From the NCBI RefSeq assembly GCF_900108045.1, contig NZ_FNUK01000015.1:1-50205 (forward strand): DNA of 50,205 bases. The letters are read 5' to 3'. This DNA is from Caloramator fervidus (GTDB lineage: Bacteria; Bacillota; Clostridia; Clostridiales; Caloramatoraceae). Numbering within the stretch: the stretch's first letter is position 1; each line of letters opens with the position of its first letter. Under the pieces are notes generated by a model. That model was not told where the DNA came from. It searched no databases and was given only the letters and a program-made list of their open reading frames with translations. Below, piece after piece: positions 1-8,799 of this stretch. The position numbers and the translations under genes are program-made.

Positions 1-198
1 GTTCTGAATAGGAACGTCTTTAATTTTTTGGGTTCTGTAGTCATGGACTTTAGAAGTAGTAGAGCCACAAGAAGGGCAAACATGAGATTTTTTTTTAGTT
101 TCAACATGAAATTCAACGAAATCATCACCATTTACAATATTTTTTACGAAAACATCTTTTAAATTAAGCAAATTATTGATAAAATTATTCCTAAGCAC
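1..198 (-). CDS. ISL3-family transposase, N-terminal fragment cut by the window edge
   Basis: The minus strand from a GTG at 198 gives an open frame of 66 codons that runs off the left edge. It contains a zinc-finger start CPSCGS, followed by KVHDYRTQKIKDVPI, which is the pattern of the N-terminal zinc-binding domain of ISL3-family transposases (binding of the terminal repeats). A GGAGG ribosome site lies at 210-214, 11 bases before the GTG. The catalytic DDE part is outside the window, so intactness cannot be judged. Only the family call is firm. It is the only clear mobile element here, and the neighbouring genes are core genes. Confidence 0.8.
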   Translation of the reverse strand, partial: MLRNNFINNLLNLKDVFVKNIVNGDDFVEFHVETKKKSHVCPSCGSTTSKVHDYRTQKIKDVPIQN

Positions 199-275
199 TT
201 TATCAGATGCCTCCTTTCAAAATATTTTGTGGGTTAATTATATTTTAGCAAAGCTGGCATCTGAATAAAGTGCTT
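193..275 (-). repeat. Inverted repeat at the 5' end of the ISL3-like element
   Basis: The arms 193-211 and 256-275 are reverse complements over 19 bases, with one extra base in the right arm and a loop of about 44 bases. The left arm covers the transposase start codon and touches its ribosome site. The right arm lies upstream of the promoter -10. It may also be the terminal inverted repeat or a transposase binding site, but the other IS end is not in the window, so the element boundary is not proven. Confidence 0.65.
237..265 (-). promoter_or_regulatory. Putative promoter of the ISL3 transposase
   Basis: On the minus strand, TTCAGA (260-265) is separated by 17 bases from a perfect TATAAT (237-242), placing a start near 230, ahead of the GGAGG at 210-214. 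The -35 lies inside the right arm of the inverted repeat and the -10 lies in its loop. The -35 is weak. Confidence 0.45.
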
Positions 276-335
276 TTTTGTATTTAAAGAAAAAATGTTG
301 AGGTTTATTTACCACCCCAACATTTATTATAGAAC

Positions 336-362
336 CAAAAATAAAGGGCCTTTGGCCCTTTA
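336..362 (-). terminator. Terminator after ridA
   Basis: Minus-strand hairpin AAAGGGCC-AAA-GGCCCTTT followed by ATTTTT. It begins at the ridA stop codon and ends the leuS-ridA transcript. Confidence 0.8.
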
Positions 363-746
363 TTTTTTTACTATTGCTATAGCTTCAATTTCAATTAATG
401 CATCCTTTGGAAGTCTTGCAATTTGAACTGCTGATCTTGCTGGCATATTTTCTTTGAAGTATTCAGAATAAACCTCATTTACACTTGCAAAATCATTTAA
501 ATCCTTTAAGAAAGCTGTAGTCTTTACAACATTTTCAAGACTTGAACCTGCAGCTTCTAGTATAGCTTTAATGTTTTCTAAACATTGTCTTGTTGCTGCC
601 TTTATATCATCACTTATCAATTCTCCAGTTTTTGGATTAAGAGGAATTTGACCTGATGTAAATATAAAATCTCCTACTTTTATTGCTTGAGAATATGGAC
701 CTATAGCTGCAGGTGCATTGTTTGTTGATATTACAATCTTTTCCAT
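360..746 (-). CDS. ridA: RidA family 2-iminobutanoate/2-iminopropanoate deaminase
   Basis: Protein of 128 residues, the usual length of the family. It hydrolyses reactive enamine/imine intermediates such as 2-aminoacrylate, made by PLP-dependent enzymes, and so protects amino-acid metabolism. Family signatures seen are the N-terminal [24 protein letters not shown], the central [20 protein letters not shown] and the C-terminal [22 protein letters not shown], which includes the substrate-binding Arg and the late Glu. The start has a strong AAAGGAGGGG ribosome site. It begins 31 bases after the leuS stop with no terminator between, so it should be co-transcribed with leuS under the T-box. A strong hairpin terminator follows directly. 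Confidence 0.93.
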   Translation of the reverse strand: MEKIVISTNNAPAAIGPYSQAIKVGDFIFTSGQIPLNPKTGELISDDIKAATRQCLENIKAILEAAGSSLENVVKTTAFLKDLNDFASVNEVYSEYFKENMPARSAVQIARLPKDALIEIEAIAIVKK

Positions 747-777
747 TAAAACCCCTCCTTTGTATGTATTGACATTA

Positions 778-3252
778 TTATTTTATAACAATGTTAACCA
801 ATTTTCCAGGGACTATAATTTCTTTTACAATTTCTTTACCTTCTATTAAGGCCTTTATTTTTGGTTCATTTTTAGCCATATCAAGTATTTCTTCCTTTGA
901 AGCATTAACCGGAACAACTAACTTGCCTCTTAACTTTCCATTTATCTGAACTACAATTTCAATTTCTTCAACCTGTAATGCCTTTTCATCATAATCCGGC
1001 CATTTTTGTTCATGGATACTTCCTTGTTTGCCCATTTTTTCCCACAACTCTTCTGTTATATGAGGAACAAAAGGTGCTAAAACAAGTAACATCTTTTCAA
1101 TTGCTTCAGAAAGAACATCATAATTTGGATTTTCTAAATCTTTATATTGATACATAGCATTGACAAGTTCCATAATAGAGCTTATTGCTGTATTAAAATT
1201 AAATCTTTGTGATATATCCTCAGTAACTTTTTTAACTGTATAATGAGTTATTCTCCTCATTTCCTTATCTTGTTTTGATAAGTTATTTACATTCACTTTA
1301 TTTGAATTTTTACACTTAGGTGCAAGTTCATCAACTAATCTCCAAACTCTATTTAAAAATCTAAAACATCCCTCAACCCCTTGATCGCTCCATTCAAGAT
1401 CTCTTTCTGGTGGAGCCGCAAATAATATAAATAACCTTGCAGTATCTGCACCATAATTTTGTATTATTTCTTCTGGACTTACTATGTTTCCCTTTGACTT
1501 TGACATCTTTGCTCCATCTTTTAAAACCATACCTTGAGTTAATAAATTTGTAAACGGTTCATCAACTGGAGAAATCTTAAAATCATATAAAGCTTTTGCA
1601 AAAAATCTTGAGTATAAAAGATGCAATATAGCATGTTCAACTCCACCAACATATTGATCTACTGCCATCCAATATTTAGCCTTTTCAAAATTAAATGGTT
1701 CCTTATCATTATGAGGATCAGTATATCTTAAATAATACCACGATGAACATACAAATGTATCCATAGTATCTGTTTCTCTAATTGCTTTTCCGCCACATTT
1801 TGGACAAGTAGTGTTTATAAAGCTTTCTGAAGTTTTTAAGGGTGATTCTCCTTTTCCTGTAAACACAACATCTTCAGGTAACATAACTGGAAGATCTTCT
1901 TCTTTAACTGGAACTTCACCGCATTTTTCACAATAAACAATAGGAATTGGAGCTCCCCAATATCTTTGCCTTGAAATTAACCAATCTCTTAATCTGTAGT
2001 TTACTTTTCTCCTTCCTATATTGTTTTCTTCAAGATAATTTATTATATCTTCATAAGCTTCTTTATTGCTCTTACCATTAAATTTTCCTGAATTTATCAT
2101 TATGCCTTCTTCTGTAAAGGCCCTTTCTAGTTTTATATTTTCATCACCATTTGGAGATATAACTATTTTAATTGGTAAATTATATTTTTTAGCAAATTCA
2201 AAATCCCTTTCATCATGAGCAGGAACAGCCATAACTGCACCTGTACCATAATCTAAAAGAACATAATTAGCAATCCAAATTGGAACCCTTTCATTGTTCA
2301 CAGGATTTATAGCATAGGCTCCTGTAAACACTCCTTCTTTTTCTGTCTCATTAGAAGTTCTTGCAATTTCATTTAGATACTGCATTTTATCTACAAATTC
2401 TAATACGTCTTTTTCATATTCTGTTCCCTTTACAAGTTCTTTAACAAGAGGATGTTCCGGAGCTAAAACAATATATGTAACACCAAATATAGTATCTGGT
2501 CTTGTTGTAAAAATAGATATTTTTTCATCTCTTCCTTCTATTTTAAAGTCAATTTGAGCTCCTTCACTTTTTCCAATCCAATTTTCCTGCATCACCTTTA
2601 CTTTTTCAGGCCATCCCTTTAACCTTTCTATATCCTTTAAAAGCCTTTCTGCATAATCAGTTATTTTAAAATACCACTGTTCTAGATTTTTCTTTCCAAC
2701 CATCGTGCCACAACGTTCGCATTTTCCATTTACAACCTGCTCATTAGCAAGAACCGTTTGACAGGATGGACACCAATTTACAAAAGATTTTTTCTTATAA
2801 GCTAATCCATTTTTATACATTTGTAAAAACATCCATTGAGTCCATTTATAATAATCTGGCATACATGTTTTTACTTCTCTATCCCAATCATAACTTATTC
2901 CAAGGGCCTTTAATTGTTTTTCCATCTCTTCCATATTATTTACTGTCCATTCCTTTGGAGGAATACCATGCTTAATAGCTGCATTTTCCGCTGGTAATCC
3001 AAAAGCATCAAATCCTATCGGATGCAAAACATTATATCCCTGCATTCTTTTAAACCTTGCAATAACATCACCTATAGAATAATTTCTAACATGTCCCATA
3101 TGTAATTTCCCTGATGGATAAGGGAACATAACTAACATATAGTATTTTTGTTTATCTGAAAAGTCCTCACCATGAAAATTATTTTTTTCTTCCCAAATTT
3201 TTTGCCATTTCTTTTCAATTTCTAAAAAATCATAAAATGCCACATTTTTCAC
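778..3252 (-). CDS. leuS: Leucyl-tRNA synthetase
   Basis: Class I aminoacyl-tRNA synthetase of 824 residues that charges tRNA-Leu in the cytosol. Visible signatures are the HIGH box as HMGH ([11 protein letters not shown], about residues 46-56), a zinc-knuckle region with two CxxC pairs near residues 160-185, the CP1 editing domain with the TTRPDT and GTGAVM(A)VPAHDERD elements, the KMSKS loop (AKMSKSKGN), and the C-terminal anticodon-binding and tRNA-binding domains. The length is normal for a bacterial enzyme. A ribosome site AGGAGG precedes the ATG. The gene is preceded by a complete T-box leader and followed by ridA. Confidence 0.98.
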   Translation of the reverse strand: MKNVAFYDFLEIEKKWQKIWEEKNNFHGEDFSDKQKYYMLVMFPYPSGKLHMGHVRNYSIGDVIARFKRMQGYNVLHPIGFDAFGLPAENAAIKHGIPPKEWTVNNMEEMEKQLKALGISYDWDREVKTCMPDYYKWTQWMFLQMYKNGLAYKKKSFVNWCPSCQTVLANEQVVNGKCERCGTMVGKKNLEQWYFKITDYAERLLKDIERLKGWPEKVKVMQENWIGKSEGAQIDFKIEGRDEKISIFTTRPDTIFGVTYIVLAPEHPLVKELVKGTEYEKDVLEFVDKMQYLNEIARTSNETEKEGVFTGAYAINPVNNERVPIWIANYVLLDYGTGAVMAVPAHDERDFEFAKKYNLPIKIVISPNGDENIKLERAFTEEGIMINSGKFNGKSNKEAYEDIINYLEENNIGRRKVNYRLRDWLISRQRYWGAPIPIVYCEKCGEVPVKEEDLPVMLPEDVVFTGKGESPLKTSESFINTTCPKCGGKAIRETDTMDTFVCSSWYYLRYTDPHNDKEPFNFEKAKYWMAVDQYVGGVEHAILHLLYSRFFAKALYDFKISPVDEPFTNLLTQGMVLKDGAKMSKSKGNIVSPEEIIQNYGADTARLFILFAAPPERDLEWSDQGVEGCFRFLNRVWRLVDELAPKCKNSNKVNVNNLSKQDKEMRRITHYTVKKVTEDISQRFNFNTAISSIMELVNAMYQYKDLENPNYDVLSEAIEKMLLVLAPFVPHITEELWEKMGKQGSIHEQKWPDYDEKALQVEEIEIVVQINGKLRGKLVVPVNASKEEILDMAKNEPKIKALIEGKEIVKEIIVPGKLVNIVIK

Positions 3253-3261
3253 CTCCTAAGA

Positions 3262-3480
3262 TTTATAATAAAAGGTTCCTCATCCCTTTTTAGGGACGGG
3301 GAACCCCGCGGTACCACCCTAATTGGCCAAAGGCCCTCTCATTTTAGATAAAGGTCTCCCTGCATATTACAAAAAGGCGAGTTCAATAAGCCGTGCTTAC
3401 TGGTTTGCACCACCCACCAGCTCTCTGAAAGCCGTGCTTATCTACTACTCCTTTTCATATGCTAGCTATATGCAGTTTTG
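3262..3480 (-). promoter_or_regulatory. T-box leader controlling leuS (leucine specifier CTC)
   Basis: The minus strand upstream of leuS carries the T-box core AGGGTGGTACCGCGG (3306-3320). It is followed by a terminator hairpin whose arms contain GGTTCC and GGAACC, then a T run (about 3266-3308). The Stem I region holds GAACTCGCC, and the best specifier reading is CTC (Leu) at 3379-3381. Uncharged tRNA-Leu should pair with the specifier and with the antiterminator bulge and let transcription proceed. The specifier assignment rests on position and context and was not folded by computation. Confidence 0.93.
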
Positions 3481-3486
3481 TATTAT

Positions 3487-3515
3487 ATTATAAAACATAA
3501 TTTTACCTTTGTAAA
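3487..3515 (-). promoter_or_regulatory. Promoter of the leuS T-box transcript
   Basis: Minus strand: TTTACA (3510-3515), 17-base spacer, perfect TATAAT (3487-3492). The predicted start near 3480 agrees with the 5' edge of the T-box Stem I. It lies directly after the rsfS stop codon. Confidence 0.75.
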
Positions 3516-3516
3516 G

Positions 3517-3858
3517 TCACACATTTACTGCTATTGCATCTGCCCATAACCTTTCTATATCATAAAATTCCCTATCTTCATTGTGAAATACATGAACTAT
3601 AACATCGCCATAATCTAAAAGTATCCATCTTGCAGTATGGTAGCCTTCTTTATGTCTTACTTTTATTCCTTTTTCAGCCATTCTATCTTCTATTTCATCG
3701 GCAATAGCTTTAACTTGAATTGTAGAAGAACCGCTACATATGACAAAATAATCTGTTATAGGACTTAAATTAGAAACATTAAGAATTCTAACATCCTTTG
3801 CCTTTTTATCTAAAGCAGCATTAGAAATAAAATACGCCAAACTTTGTGTGCTCTTCAA
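3517..3858 (-). CDS. rsfS: Ribosomal silencing factor RsfS
   Basis: Protein of 113 residues of the RsfS/Iojap/YbeB family, which binds ribosomal protein L14 and blocks subunit joining when nutrients are short. Family features seen are DYFVICSGSSTIQVKAIADEI, the G..VRHKEGYHTARWILLDYGDVIVHVF block and the C-terminal DIERLWADA. The start is a TTG preceded by GGAGGG. The context nadD-yqeK-LCP-rsfS is the standard Firmicute order. It is the last gene of that operon, because a new promoter for the leuS T-box begins just behind its stop. Confidence 0.95.
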   Translation of the reverse strand: MKSTQSLAYFISNAALDKKAKDVRILNVSNLSPITDYFVICSGSSTIQVKAIADEIEDRMAEKGIKVRHKEGYHTARWILLDYGDVIVHVFHNEDREFYDIERLWADAIAVNV

Positions 3859-3914
3859 ATTATACCCTCCTCATTTCCTCTTAGTATATTTTATGAAACA
3901 ATTTTAAGAAGTTA

Positions 3915-5054
3915 TCATTTAATTGCATCCTTGCCAAGTATTATTATAATTTCATCTTTAACATCTTTCAAATAATTTATTTTACCAATTTTTAAATTTT
4001 GTTTAATTTTTTTTGCTATTTCAATATTCGATGTGTTTATTTGTGTTTCATAAAGTAAAGAAGAATAATTTCCAACTTCTATGTCAAGCCCTAAGTCTTC
4101 AAGTTTTTCTTTATATTTTCTTGCTAAACCATTAACCTTTGTTGAATTTAAAATTACAATTCTTGTTTTTATATCGTCATCTTTGAATTTTGAAATAATT
4201 TCTCTATTTTTTTCCTCATCATAAATAAAGTATGAAATTCCTGAAATATACTTAGGTTCACCCTTTAAAGTATAATTTTCTATAGAATTTAAATCAACCT
4301 TTAATCCCTTATAAGCATAATAGGTCATTAAATCATATGGAATATTAGTTTTGGTATATTTTAAAAGAGTATTAATAAGCATAGGAACTCTTATCATACC
4401 TTGTGGTGTTTTCAATTTTGCAAATATTAATTTTAAAAATTCTTGTTGAGTTGAAATCCTACCTAAATCTCCCATAGGATAGCCTGTCCCATCGTTATTC
4501 TTTCTCCATCTTATAAATTTTTCAGCCAAATCCCCATTTAGATGAACCTTCTCACCTTTTTTAAAATTAATTTCAATATCATGGGATTTATAATGCATAT
4601 CTCTTGGAACTATGACATCTACCCCACCTACAGCATCAACAGCTTTTTTAAAACCTTCATAATCAATTTCAATATAATAATCTATATTAACACCAAGAAG
4701 GCCCCTTATAACCTCAATTGTAAGATATGTTCCGCCTATGGAATGGGCAGCATTTATTTTTTCATATTCTCCATTTATTTTTACTCTAGTATCCCTTGGG
4801 ATAGATAATAAAAAAACTTTGTTAATTTTAGGATTATAATTTACAAGCATAATAGTATCCGAACGTTTATGATTATTCTTATCATTCCCTGCGTCAACCC
4901 CTAAAACCAAAACATTTACTGGCTTATTAAACTTATCATTCTTGCCATAGGTTTTATTGGTAAAATAATAGCCATATCCAAAAACCAAACCTAAAAAAAT
5001 TAAGAAAAAAGTTGAAAAAAATACCAAAAGTTTTCTTAATCCTTTTTTTTTCAT
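3915..5054 (-). CDS. LytR-CpsA-Psr (LCP) family cell-wall polymer ligase with C-terminal LytR_C domain
   Basis: Protein of 379 residues with a cytoplasmic KKKGLRK start, one membrane helix (about residues 9-30) and an extracellular LCP domain. LCP signatures are VLVLGVDAG, RSDTIMLVNYNPK, LLSIPRDTRV, INAAHSIGG and the GDLGRISTQQEFLKL region. LCP enzymes move lipid-linked teichoic acid or other anionic glycopolymers onto peptidoglycan. A C-terminal segment from about residue 295 (RIVILNSTKVNGLARKYKEKL) matches the LytR_C domain. The ATG overlaps the yqeK stop as ATGA, which implies translational coupling. I do not assign a paralogue name. Confidence 0.92.
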   Translation of the reverse strand: MKKKGLRKLLVFFSTFFLIFLGLVFGYGYYFTNKTYGKNDKFNKPVNVLVLGVDAGNDKNNHKRSDTIMLVNYNPKINKVFLLSIPRDTRVKINGEYEKINAAHSIGGTYLTIEVIRGLLGVNIDYYIEIDYEGFKKAVDAVGGVDVIVPRDMHYKSHDIEINFKKGEKVHLNGDLAEKFIRWRKNNDGTGYPMGDLGRISTQQEFLKLIFAKLKTPQGMIRVPMLINTLLKYTKTNIPYDLMTYYAYKGLKVDLNSIENYTLKGEPKYISGISYFIYDEEKNREIISKFKDDDIKTRIVILNSTKVNGLARKYKEKLEDLGLDIEVGNYSSLLYETQINTSNIEIAKKIKQNLKIGKINYLKDVKDEIIIILGKDAIK

Positions 5055-5620
5055 GTGTTTTCACCTTCCAAAATAATCCAATTTCTGAATTCAATTGTTA
5101 AAGGATGAATTAAATTGTTTTTCTCAATTACGTAAGTTAATGTACTATTACATGATAAAAGTAACGCTTTTTTAAAATTTTCAAAAGCTTCTTTTCTAAT
5201 TTTATCAACACCTTCAAAATTTCTATCTTCTGATATAAAATCTGCAAGGTAAATGATACTTTCAAAAATAGACATCCCTTTTCTTCCAGTTGTATGATAA
5301 TATATTGCATTAAATATATCTTCATCCTTTATTTCAAACTCATATTTACAAATATATGCTCCCACAGGACCATGCAATAAAAAAGGACATCTTTTTTGAA
5401 TTTCATCAACCATTATACCATAGTAGTTGGCTTTTTTTAACAATTCATCATCGGAAAAATTTTTAGCACAATCGTGGGCTATAGCAGCTATCTTTATCTT
5501 TTCAATATCTAAATCAAATTTATTTGCAAGGGCTACTGCAGCTTTAACAACATTTTTAGAGTGAATAAACCTTTTTTCATCAAGCATTTTTCTTACTTTT
5601 TCTTCTACAAGCTGATACAT
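5051..5620 (-). CDS. yqeK: YqeK-type HD-domain hydrolase (symmetrical Ap4A hydrolase)
   Basis: HD-superfamily metallohydrolase of about 189 residues. Proteins of this family split diadenosine tetraphosphate into two ADP. Metal-ligand motifs are visible: RFIHSKNV, AIAHDCAKN with the HD pair, FLLHGPVGAY and AIYYHTTGRKG, and then LADFISEDR. I choose the ATG at 5620 (MYQLVEEK) because GGAGAAGG lies just upstream; the frame is open further upstream but without a ribosome site. It starts one base after the nadD stop and its own stop overlaps the LCP gene start, so the three are translationally coupled. Confidence 0.92.
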   Translation of the reverse strand: MYQLVEEKVRKMLDEKRFIHSKNVVKAAVALANKFDLDIEKIKIAAIAHDCAKNFSDDELLKKANYYGIMVDEIQKRCPFLLHGPVGAYICKYEFEIKDEDIFNAIYYHTTGRKGMSIFESIIYLADFISEDRNFEGVDKIRKEAFENFKKALLLSCNSTLTYVIEKNNLIHPLTIEFRNWIILEGENT

Positions 5621-5621
5621 A

Positions 5622-6224
5622 CTATCCTTCTCCTTTATAAATTTTATTTTTTTGTATAAAATCAATAACCTTATCAGGAAGTAAATACCTTATGCTTTTT
5701 CCTAACCTAATTCTTTTTCTTATTTCTGAAGAGGATATTTCTATATTAGGTATTCTTAAAAATTTAACCTCACCCTTATATTTTGTGGCCTTTTCTAAAA
5801 TTATTTTCTTTACATTTTCTAAGTTTTCGTCCCTGTTTACAACTATAAATTCGGCCATTTTAAATACATCATAAACATTTTTCCAACTGTCTATCTCTAA
5901 AAAAGCATCTAAACCTATTATAAATTTAAACTTGTTTACAGAATAAATTTTTTGTAACTCAATTAATGTATCATACGTATAGGAGTAATTATCTTTTTTA
6001 ACTTCTATGTCAATTACTTCAAAGAAAGGATTATCTTCAATTGCTAATTTAACCATTTCATATCTTAATCGTGCAGCAGCTATATCTTCTCTTTTATGTG
6101 GTGGTATTCCGCAGGGAATAAATATTATTTTTTCTAATTTAAAATTATCTAATACTTCATTAGCAACTATTAAATGGCCATAATGAATAGGATTAAAAGT
6201 TCCACCAAAAATTCCTACATTCAT
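5622..6224 (-). CDS. nadD: Nicotinate-nucleotide adenylyltransferase
   Basis: Protein of 200 residues that makes nicotinic acid adenine dinucleotide from NaMN and ATP in NAD synthesis. The nucleotidyltransferase signature GIFGGTFNPIHYGHL at the N-terminus gives the (T/H)xGH site, and ISSSEIRKRIRLGKSIRYL near the C-terminus is the second ATP-binding motif. Length is normal. It heads the nadD-yqeK-LCP-rsfS run. A terminator for yhbY lies upstream, so it should have its own promoter. pncB, which makes its substrate by salvage, is at 46367-47818 in this window. Confidence 0.96.
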   Translation of the reverse strand: MNVGIFGGTFNPIHYGHLIVANEVLDNFKLEKIIFIPCGIPPHKREDIAAARLRYEMVKLAIEDNPFFEVIDIEVKKDNYSYTYDTLIELQKIYSVNKFKFIIGLDAFLEIDSWKNVYDVFKMAEFIVVNRDENLENVKKIILEKATKYKGEVKFLRIPNIEISSSEIRKRIRLGKSIRYLLPDKVIDFIQKNKIYKGEG

Positions 6225-6270
6225 CTACTTCACCACTCCAAATTTTAAACTACACTTTATTATATCACAA

Positions 6271-6302
6271 AAAATCCCTTAAGGAATTATCCTCAAGGGA
6301 TT
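6271..6302 (-). terminator. Terminator after yhbY
   Basis: Minus-strand hairpin with arms AATCCCTT(G)AGGA and TCCTTAAGGGATT followed by a TTTTTTG run. It separates the obgE-yhbY transcript from nadD. Confidence 0.75.
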
Positions 6303-6594
6303 AGCTTGGAAGGTTTATTTGAGGTTTTTTATTGTTTCTTCTATAAATTACAAACCTATGGCCTATAACCTGAACAGGTTCTGCTGAAAGTTTTTTACAT
6401 ACATATTGGCATGTGTCGTAAGGATCCAATAAACTATTTTTTAAAACTGTTATTTTAATAAGTTCTCTTGCTGTTAATGCCTCATCTATTTGTTTTAATA
6501 ATGCTTCATCAACTCCATTTTTGCCTATTTGAATAATCGAATCAATGTTATTTGCAAGACTTCTTAAATAACTTCTTTGTTTTCCTGTAAGCAT
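6301..6594 (-). CDS. yhbY: YhbY family RNA-binding protein (CRM domain)
   Basis: Protein of about 97 residues with a single CRM domain, a KH-like fold that binds pre-50S ribosomes. The family pattern is seen: LTGKQRSYLRSLAN, IIQIGKNGVDEALLKQIDEAL, ARELIKITVL and the late IGHRFVIYRRN. The ATG at 6594 is chosen because AGGTGG lies four bases upstream; an in-frame extension of 13 codons would overlap the obgE end and has no ribosome site. It follows obgE, as in many Firmicutes, and both belong to large-subunit assembly. Confidence 0.94.
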   Translation of the reverse strand: MLTGKQRSYLRSLANNIDSIIQIGKNGVDEALLKQIDEALTARELIKITVLKNSLLDPYDTCQYVCKKLSAEPVQVIGHRFVIYRRNNKKPQINLPS

Positions 6595-6604
6595 ATATCC
6601 ACCT

Positions 6605-7873
6605 CTATTCAATAAATTCAAATTCAAAATCATTCATTCTTACTATGTCACCATCTTTTATTCCCATCTGTTTTAATTCTTCTATTATTCCTTTTCTTTC
6701 TAAAACTTTATGGAAATATTTAAGAGATTCAGAATCATAAATATTTACGCTAAGAAGTAATCTATCAACAAAAGAACCTGTTATTTCAAAAGCTCCATCA
6801 TCTGCCCTTTTGATAGTATAAGTGAACTTCTTTTCCTCAGGAATATAAAATTCTCCAATAGGCTCTTCATCAGGTGGAAGAGCTTCTAAAACTTGTGCAA
6901 CATATTGCATAAGTTCCTTTAAACCTTGATTTGTGGCTGCTGAAATTTTAAATACTTTTATGTTATGCTTACTCATCTCTTCAACAAGCCTTTTATAATT
7001 TTCTTCCGCTCCTGGTATATCCATCTTATTTGCAGCTACTATCTGAGGTTTTTTAGCAAGCTTTTCGTTATATAACTTAAGCTCTTCATTTATTTGATAA
7101 AAGTCTTGAATGGGATCTCTTCCTTCAATCCCTGATGCATCAATTACATGTATTAAAACCCTTGTTCTTTCAATATGTCTTAAAAAATCAATTCCAAGCC
7201 CTGCTCCTTCATGGGCTCCTTCTATAATTCCTGGAATATCTGCCAAAACAAAACTTTTTACTCCTGGCAAGTCCACAACACCTAAATTAGGAGTAAGAGT
7301 AGTAAAGTGATAGTTCGCAATCTTAGGTTTTGCACCTGTCACCATTGATAAAATAGTAGATTTTCCTACATTAGGAAATCCAACAAGACCAACATCAGCT
7401 AATAATTTAAGTTCAAGTATTATCCATCTTTCTTCACCAGGCATACCAGGTTCTGCAAATTTAGGAGCTTGCCTTGTTGGAGTTGCAAATTTTGAATTAC
7501 CTCTTCCTCCTCTTCCACCCTTTGCTACAACAACAGAATCGTTTTCATCCTTTAAATCAGCAATAATTTTGTTTGTTTCTGCATCTTTGATAACTGTTCC
7601 AGGTGGAACTTTAATTATAAGATCTTCACCGTCTTTACCAAATTTATTGTTGCTTCCTCCATTTTCCCCTGACATTGCAACATATTTTTTCTTATATCTA
7701 AAATCTAACAAAGTTCTAAGACCTTTATCTACAACGAAAATTACATCTCCACCTTTTCCACCGTCTCCACCATCAGGTCCTCCAAAAGGAACATATTTTT
7801 CTCTTCTAAAGGATATGGCTCCGTGTCCACCGTCTCCTGCCTTTACATATATTTTTGCTACATCAACAAACAT
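6605..7873 (-). CDS. obgE: Obg GTPase (ribosome assembly and stress/sporulation control)
   Basis: Protein of 422 residues with three domains. The glycine-rich Obg fold is at 1-158 ([31 protein letters not shown]). The G domain follows with P-loop GFPNVGKST, switch [20 protein letters not shown] and SAATNQG. The C-terminal OCT domain starts at about 345. It binds 50S precursors and ppGpp, and in Bacillus it is needed for Spo0A activation. The gene directly follows a Spo0B-like gene, the same arrangement as spo0B-obg in Bacillus. Start ATG has a ribosome site within the end of the preceding gene. Confidence 0.97.
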   Translation of the reverse strand: MFVDVAKIYVKAGDGGHGAISFRREKYVPFGGPDGGDGGKGGDVIFVVDKGLRTLLDFRYKKKYVAMSGENGGSNNKFGKDGEDLIIKVPPGTVIKDAETNKIIADLKDENDSVVVAKGGRGGRGNSKFATPTRQAPKFAEPGMPGEERWIILELKLLADVGLVGFPNVGKSTILSMVTGAKPKIANYHFTTLTPNLGVVDLPGVKSFVLADIPGIIEGAHEGAGLGIDFLRHIERTRVLIHVIDASGIEGRDPIQDFYQINEELKLYNEKLAKKPQIVAANKMDIPGAEENYKRLVEEMSKHNIKVFKISAATNQGLKELMQYVAQVLEALPPDEEPIGEFYIPEEKKFTYTIKRADDGAFEITGSFVDRLLLSVNIYDSESLKYFHKVLERKGIIEELKQMGIKDGDIVRMNDFEFEFIE

Positions 7874-7881
7874 ACCATCAC

Positions 7882-8442
7882 CTACTTTTGTTCAATGCTT
7901 AATTCCAACAAGAAACAATTCCCAAGTTTGTATAATTTTAGTATTGTCCCTTCCATTTTATATATCACTTCATAGGTTGTAGATTTAATTTCATCTTTAA
8001 GCTTTGTATTATAAAAAGATAAAACATACATATTTTCATCCAATCCAACTTCTATATATAATTTTTTACCTTCACCATTATTTCTTAAATTGTTAATCAG
8101 ATATTGTTTTATTTTTTCAAACAAAGTAAATATCTTTTTATTATTTTTTGTAAACACGTCGCTTGGTATGTAATCAATGCTAGTAATTATTTCATAATCT
8201 ACTCCTATCTTTTCAATCTCCATTATTATATATTGCATAAATAAGGATAACCAAGGATTTTCTAGATTATATATCAAACTTAACCCAGACATATTTTTAT
8301 TTATTTCTTTTATGTATTCTATAGCCTTATCTGGCTTATTTATTTGAAGATAAGCATATATAACTTGTAATGAATTCATCACATTGTGTCTTAACAATCT
8401 TAATTGGTTTACAGTAAAATTAATTAATTTTTCTTCATCCAT
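7882..8442 (-). CDS. Spo0B-like sensor-kinase-type phosphotransferase
   Basis: Protein of about 186 residues. The N-terminus carries [18 protein letters not shown] (about residues 16-33), the helical-hairpin motif of SPOB_a/Spo0B-type histidine domains: a candidate phospho-His at 19 and the N..LQ pattern that follows. The rest is weakly conserved and resembles a degenerate ATPase-like domain, as in Spo0B. The start is ATG 8442 with AGAGGTGG just upstream. The position directly before obgE equals that of spo0B in Bacillus. Most clostridia are thought to phosphorylate Spo0A without Spo0F/Spo0B, so the role here is open. Residue 20 is Asn where Bacillus Spo0B has Asp. Confidence 0.72.
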   Translation of the reverse strand: MDEEKLINFTVNQLRLLRHNVMNSLQVIYAYLQINKPDKAIEYIKEINKNMSGLSLIYNLENPWLSLFMQYIIMEIEKIGVDYEIITSIDYIPSDVFTKNNKKIFTLFEKIKQYLINNLRNNGEGKKLYIEVGLDENMYVLSFYNTKLKDEIKSTTYEVIYKMEGTILKLYKLGNCFLLELSIEQK

Positions 8443-8469
8443 AAAATCCACCTCTAATTGATTATATCA

Positions 8470-8495
8470 AAAATGCACCCTAAAGGGTGCATTTT
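8470..8495 (-). terminator. Terminator after rpmA
   Basis: Hairpin with arms AAAATGCACCC and GGGTGCATTTT and a 4-base loop, with T runs on either side. It ends the rplU-rpmA transcript and separates it from the Spo0B-like/obgE genes. Confidence 0.85.
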
Positions 8496-8504
8496 TAAAC
8501 TAAA

Positions 8505-8765
8505 TTATTGAGCAACTGGATATACACTAACCTTCTTTCTATCTCTTCCTAATCTTTCGTATCTTACTATTCCATTAACTAAAGCAAAAAGAGTATCGTC
8601 TTTTCCTCTACCAACATTTAAACCTGGATGTATCTTAGTTCCTCTTTGTCTTACAAGTATATTTCCAGCTAGAACATATTGTCCATCGTGTCTTTTAATC
8701 CCCAGTCTTTTGGATTCGCTATCTCTACCGTTCTTGGAACTTCCGACACCTTTTTTATGAGCCAT
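8505..8765 (-). CDS. rpmA: 50S ribosomal protein L27
   Basis: Protein of 86 residues. L27 reaches the peptidyl-transferase centre with its N-terminus. It starts directly [19 protein letters not shown], as in E. coli, without the short extension ending in LQFF/LQLL-like sequence that many Firmicutes have and remove with the Prp protease. The ATG is fixed by AAAGGAGGTG five bases upstream, and the 34-base gap to rplU leaves no room for a prp gene. A terminator follows. Confidence 0.97.
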   Translation of the reverse strand: MAHKKGVGSSKNGRDSESKRLGIKRHDGQYVLAGNILVRQRGTKIHPGLNVGRGKDDTLFALVNGIVRYERLGRDRKKVSVYPVAQ

Positions 8766-8799
8766 AATTACACCTCCTTTATAAGGCTTCTATTTCAAA

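Noticed and set aside
5137-5325. Second minus-strand frame inside yqeK
   Set aside because: It lies wholly inside a conserved HD-domain gene, without a plausible start site.
7569-7982. Plus-strand open frame of 137 codons opposite obgE
   Set aside because: It is rich in Pro/Ser because it is the antisense of the glycine-rich Obg fold; it has no ribosome site and no family resemblance.
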